Shown here: positions 53,680 through 54,990 of the stretch, in pieces | Layout of the letters: each line of letters begins with the position of its first letter | How positions within the stretch are numbered: position 1 is the first letter of the stretch | DNA from: Gemmatimonadota bacterium | Lineage (GTDB): Bacteria; Gemmatimonadota; Gemmatimonadetes; Gemmatimonadales; Gemmatimonadaceae | DNA length: 54,990 nt | Assembly: GCA_021324635.1 (NCBI GenBank) | Contig: JAJPIS010000078.1 | Coordinates: 1-54,990 of the forward strand | Reading direction: 5' to 3' | Notes under the pieces: model-generated | The model's database searches: none | What the model was told of the DNA's origin: nothing | What the model saw: the letters and a program-made list of their open reading frames with translations, nothing else | Made by a program: the position numbers and the translations under genes

Positions 53680-54990
53680 GTGTCTGCGCCCCTAGCTGCC
53701 GCCGTCCCCTTCGATCGGATCGGGGAGGTCCTCCTCCGCGAGGGGCTGATCAGCCGGGAGCAGCTCGCGACCGCGCAGCGCGAGCAGAAGCAGGGCGGGG
53801 GAAGCGTCAACTACCAGCTCGTCAAGCTCGGCTACATCTCCGAGCTCGAGCTGACGAAGATGCTCGCGCGGCAGTACCGCATGCCGGCCGTCGACCTCTC
53901 GAAGTTCGAGGTCGACCCGCGGATCGCCAAGCTGATCCCGATCGAGCTCGCGACCAAGAACCTCGTGCTCCCGCTCAAGCGCGACGGCCGCACCCTGACG
54001 GTGGCGGTCGCCGATCCGACCAATCTCGGGCTGATCGAGGACCTCAAGTTCATCACCCGCTACGACATCTTCCCGGTCATTGCCGGCGAGTTCACGCTGC
54101 GCAACACGATCGAGAAGTTCTACGACTCGTCGGACACGGCGATGCAATCGCTGCTCGACGAGATCACGGAGGCGGAGGGCGACCTCGAGGTCCTCGAGGC
54201 CGACGAGGACGAGCCGAGCGCGGCCGCGCTGGCGGCCGCCGTCGACGACGCCCCGGTCGTGAAGCTGATCAACGCCATCCTGACGGACGCGGTCAAGCGT
54301 GGGGCGTCCGACATCCACTTCGAGTCGTTCGAGCACGACCTGCGCGTCCGCTACCGAATCGACGGCGCGCTCCAGGAGGTGATGAAGCCGCCGATGAAGA
54401 TGAAGGCGGCCCTCATCTCGCGCTTCAAGATCATGTCCCAGCTCAACATCGCCGAGCGGCGCGTGCCCCAGGACGGGCGCATCAAGCTGAAGATGGGCAA
54501 GAAGGTGATCGACTACCGCGTGTCGACGCTGCCCACGCTCTTCGGTGAGAAGGTCGTCCTCCGGATTCTCGACAAGGGCAACCTGACGCTCGACCTCGAG
54601 AAGTTCGGCATCGAGCCGCGGGCCGAGCGCGAGCTGATGGAGGCGATCCAGAACCCGTACGGCATGGTGCTGGTCACCGGCCCGACGGGGTCGGGGAAGA
54701 CGACGACGCTCTACTCCGCGCTCTCCAAGGTCAACAACATCGACGTCAACATCATGACGGCCGAGGATCCCGTCGAGTACAACCTCTACGGGATCAATCA
54801 GGTGCTGGTGCGCAACGAGATCGGGATGACGTTCGCGGCGGCGCTCAAGGCGTTCCTGCGGCAGGACCCGAACATCATCATGGTGGGCGAGATCCGCGAC
54901 CTGGAGACGGGCGGCATCGCGATCAAGGCGGCGCTCACCGGCCACCTGGTGCTCTCGACGCTGCACACCAACGACGCGCCGTCGACCATC
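53680..54990 (+). CDS. pilB: PilB/GspE-type secretion ATPase, N-terminal 437 codons (cut by the window edge)
   Basis: Hexameric ATPase for type IV pilus assembly or type II secretion. The N-terminal part (DRIGEVLLREGLISREQLATAQREQ, residues 12-150) is the MshEN/GSPII_E_N-type domain. The ATPase core has VVKLINAILTDAVKRGASDIHFESF, RVRYRIDGALQEV, RRVPQDGRIKLKMG, Walker A GPTGSGKTTTLYSAL near residue 333, TAEDPVEY and Walker B MVGEIRDLETGGIA, and the frame ends inside the His-box LSTLHTNDA at the last base. About 130 residues with the zinc-binding region are missing. The GTG at 53680 is chosen; the frame is open upstream to a GTG at 53524, but that stretch is low complexity. Naming PilB over GspE is a guess. 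Confidence 0.9.
   Translation, partial: MSAPLAAAVPFDRIGEVLLREGLISREQLATAQREQKQGGGSVNYQLVKLGYISELELTKMLARQYRMPAVDLSKFEVDPRIAKLIPIELATKNLVLPLKRDGRTLTVAVADPTNLGLIEDLKFITRYDIFPVIAGEFTLRNTIEKFYDSSDTAMQSLLDEITEAEGDLEVLEADEDEPSAAALAAAVDDAPVVKLINAILTDAVKRGASDIHFESFEHDLRVRYRIDGALQEVMKPPMKMKAALISRFKIMSQLNIAERRVPQDGRIKLKMGKKVIDYRVSTLPTLFGEKVVLRILDKGNLTLDLEKFGIEPRAERELMEAIQNPYGMVLVTGPTGSGKTTTLYSALSKVNNIDVNIMTAEDPVEYNLYGINQVLVRNEIGMTFAAALKAFLRQDPNIIMVGEIRDLETGGIAIKAALTGHLVLSTLHTNDAPSTI

Noticed and set aside
53692-54966. 424-codon open frame on the minus strand near the window end
   Set aside because: It is antisense to a clear PilB/GspE ATPase on the plus strand that simply has no stop before the window edge.

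Overview
The window is one continuous stretch of very GC-rich (about 70%) bacterial chromosome with dense coding, about 50 protein genes, many GTG starts and many 1- or 4-base gene overlaps. I see no rRNA, tRNA, insertion sequence, phage gene or CRISPR array. An outer membrane is implied by LptF/LptG, MlaD/MlaE, a TonB-dependent receptor, a LpxL-type acyltransferase and three lipoproteins. Aerobic respiration is implied by heme A synthase, heme O synthase and cytochrome c maturation genes. A PorX-like response regulator/PglZ protein, VKOR with a DsbA-like partner, and many promoters of TANNNT type lying 6-8 nt before start codons fit a Gemmatimonadota-like soil or sediment bacterium. That assignment is an inference and rests on no marker gene.

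Layout. 1-5.5 kb (minus strand): queA, ruvB, ruvA, ruvC and yebC (Holliday-junction processing and tRNA queuosine), then a DnaB-type ATPase domain and a small unknown protein. 5.5-12.7 kb (plus): PorX-like regulator, MsbA-like lipid exporter, two glycosyltransferases and a LpxL/HtrB-type acyltransferase, an envelope-lipid block. 12.7-13.2 kb: an intergenic array of 47-bp repeats in both orientations. 13.2-18.8 kb: tyrS, a DsbA-like thioredoxin plus VKOR disulfide pair, small unknown genes and acsA. 18.9-25.0 kb (plus): ccmABCD, a fused cobA/hemD, hemC and hemB, which together serve tetrapyrrole synthesis and heme export. 25.0-26.8 kb: aldo/keto reductase and aquaporin.

27.0-34.0 kb (minus): a tightly coupled seven-gene operon with DUF92 polyprenyl-kinase-like membrane protein, B12-binding radical SAM enzyme, geranylgeranyl-reductase-like flavoprotein, flavin reductase, methyltransferase, SRPBCC cyclase-like protein and an orphan ketosynthase. 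It looks like an undescribed lipid, isoprenoid or polyketide pathway and is my main candidate for a novel system. Divergent from it lie a V4R-like protein and an M24 peptidase.

36-45 kb: GH18-like protein, a lipoprotein, a second ABC exporter, a respiratory cluster (COX2-like stub, ctaA, ctaB) and an amino-acid permease fused to a periplasmic domain. 45-55 kb: small lipoprotein, TonB-dependent receptor with an apparent non-canonical start, an lptF-lptG-mlaE-mlaD operon for envelope lipid traffic, an M28 lipoprotein peptidase and the first 437 codons of a PilB/GspE-type ATPase cut by the window edge.
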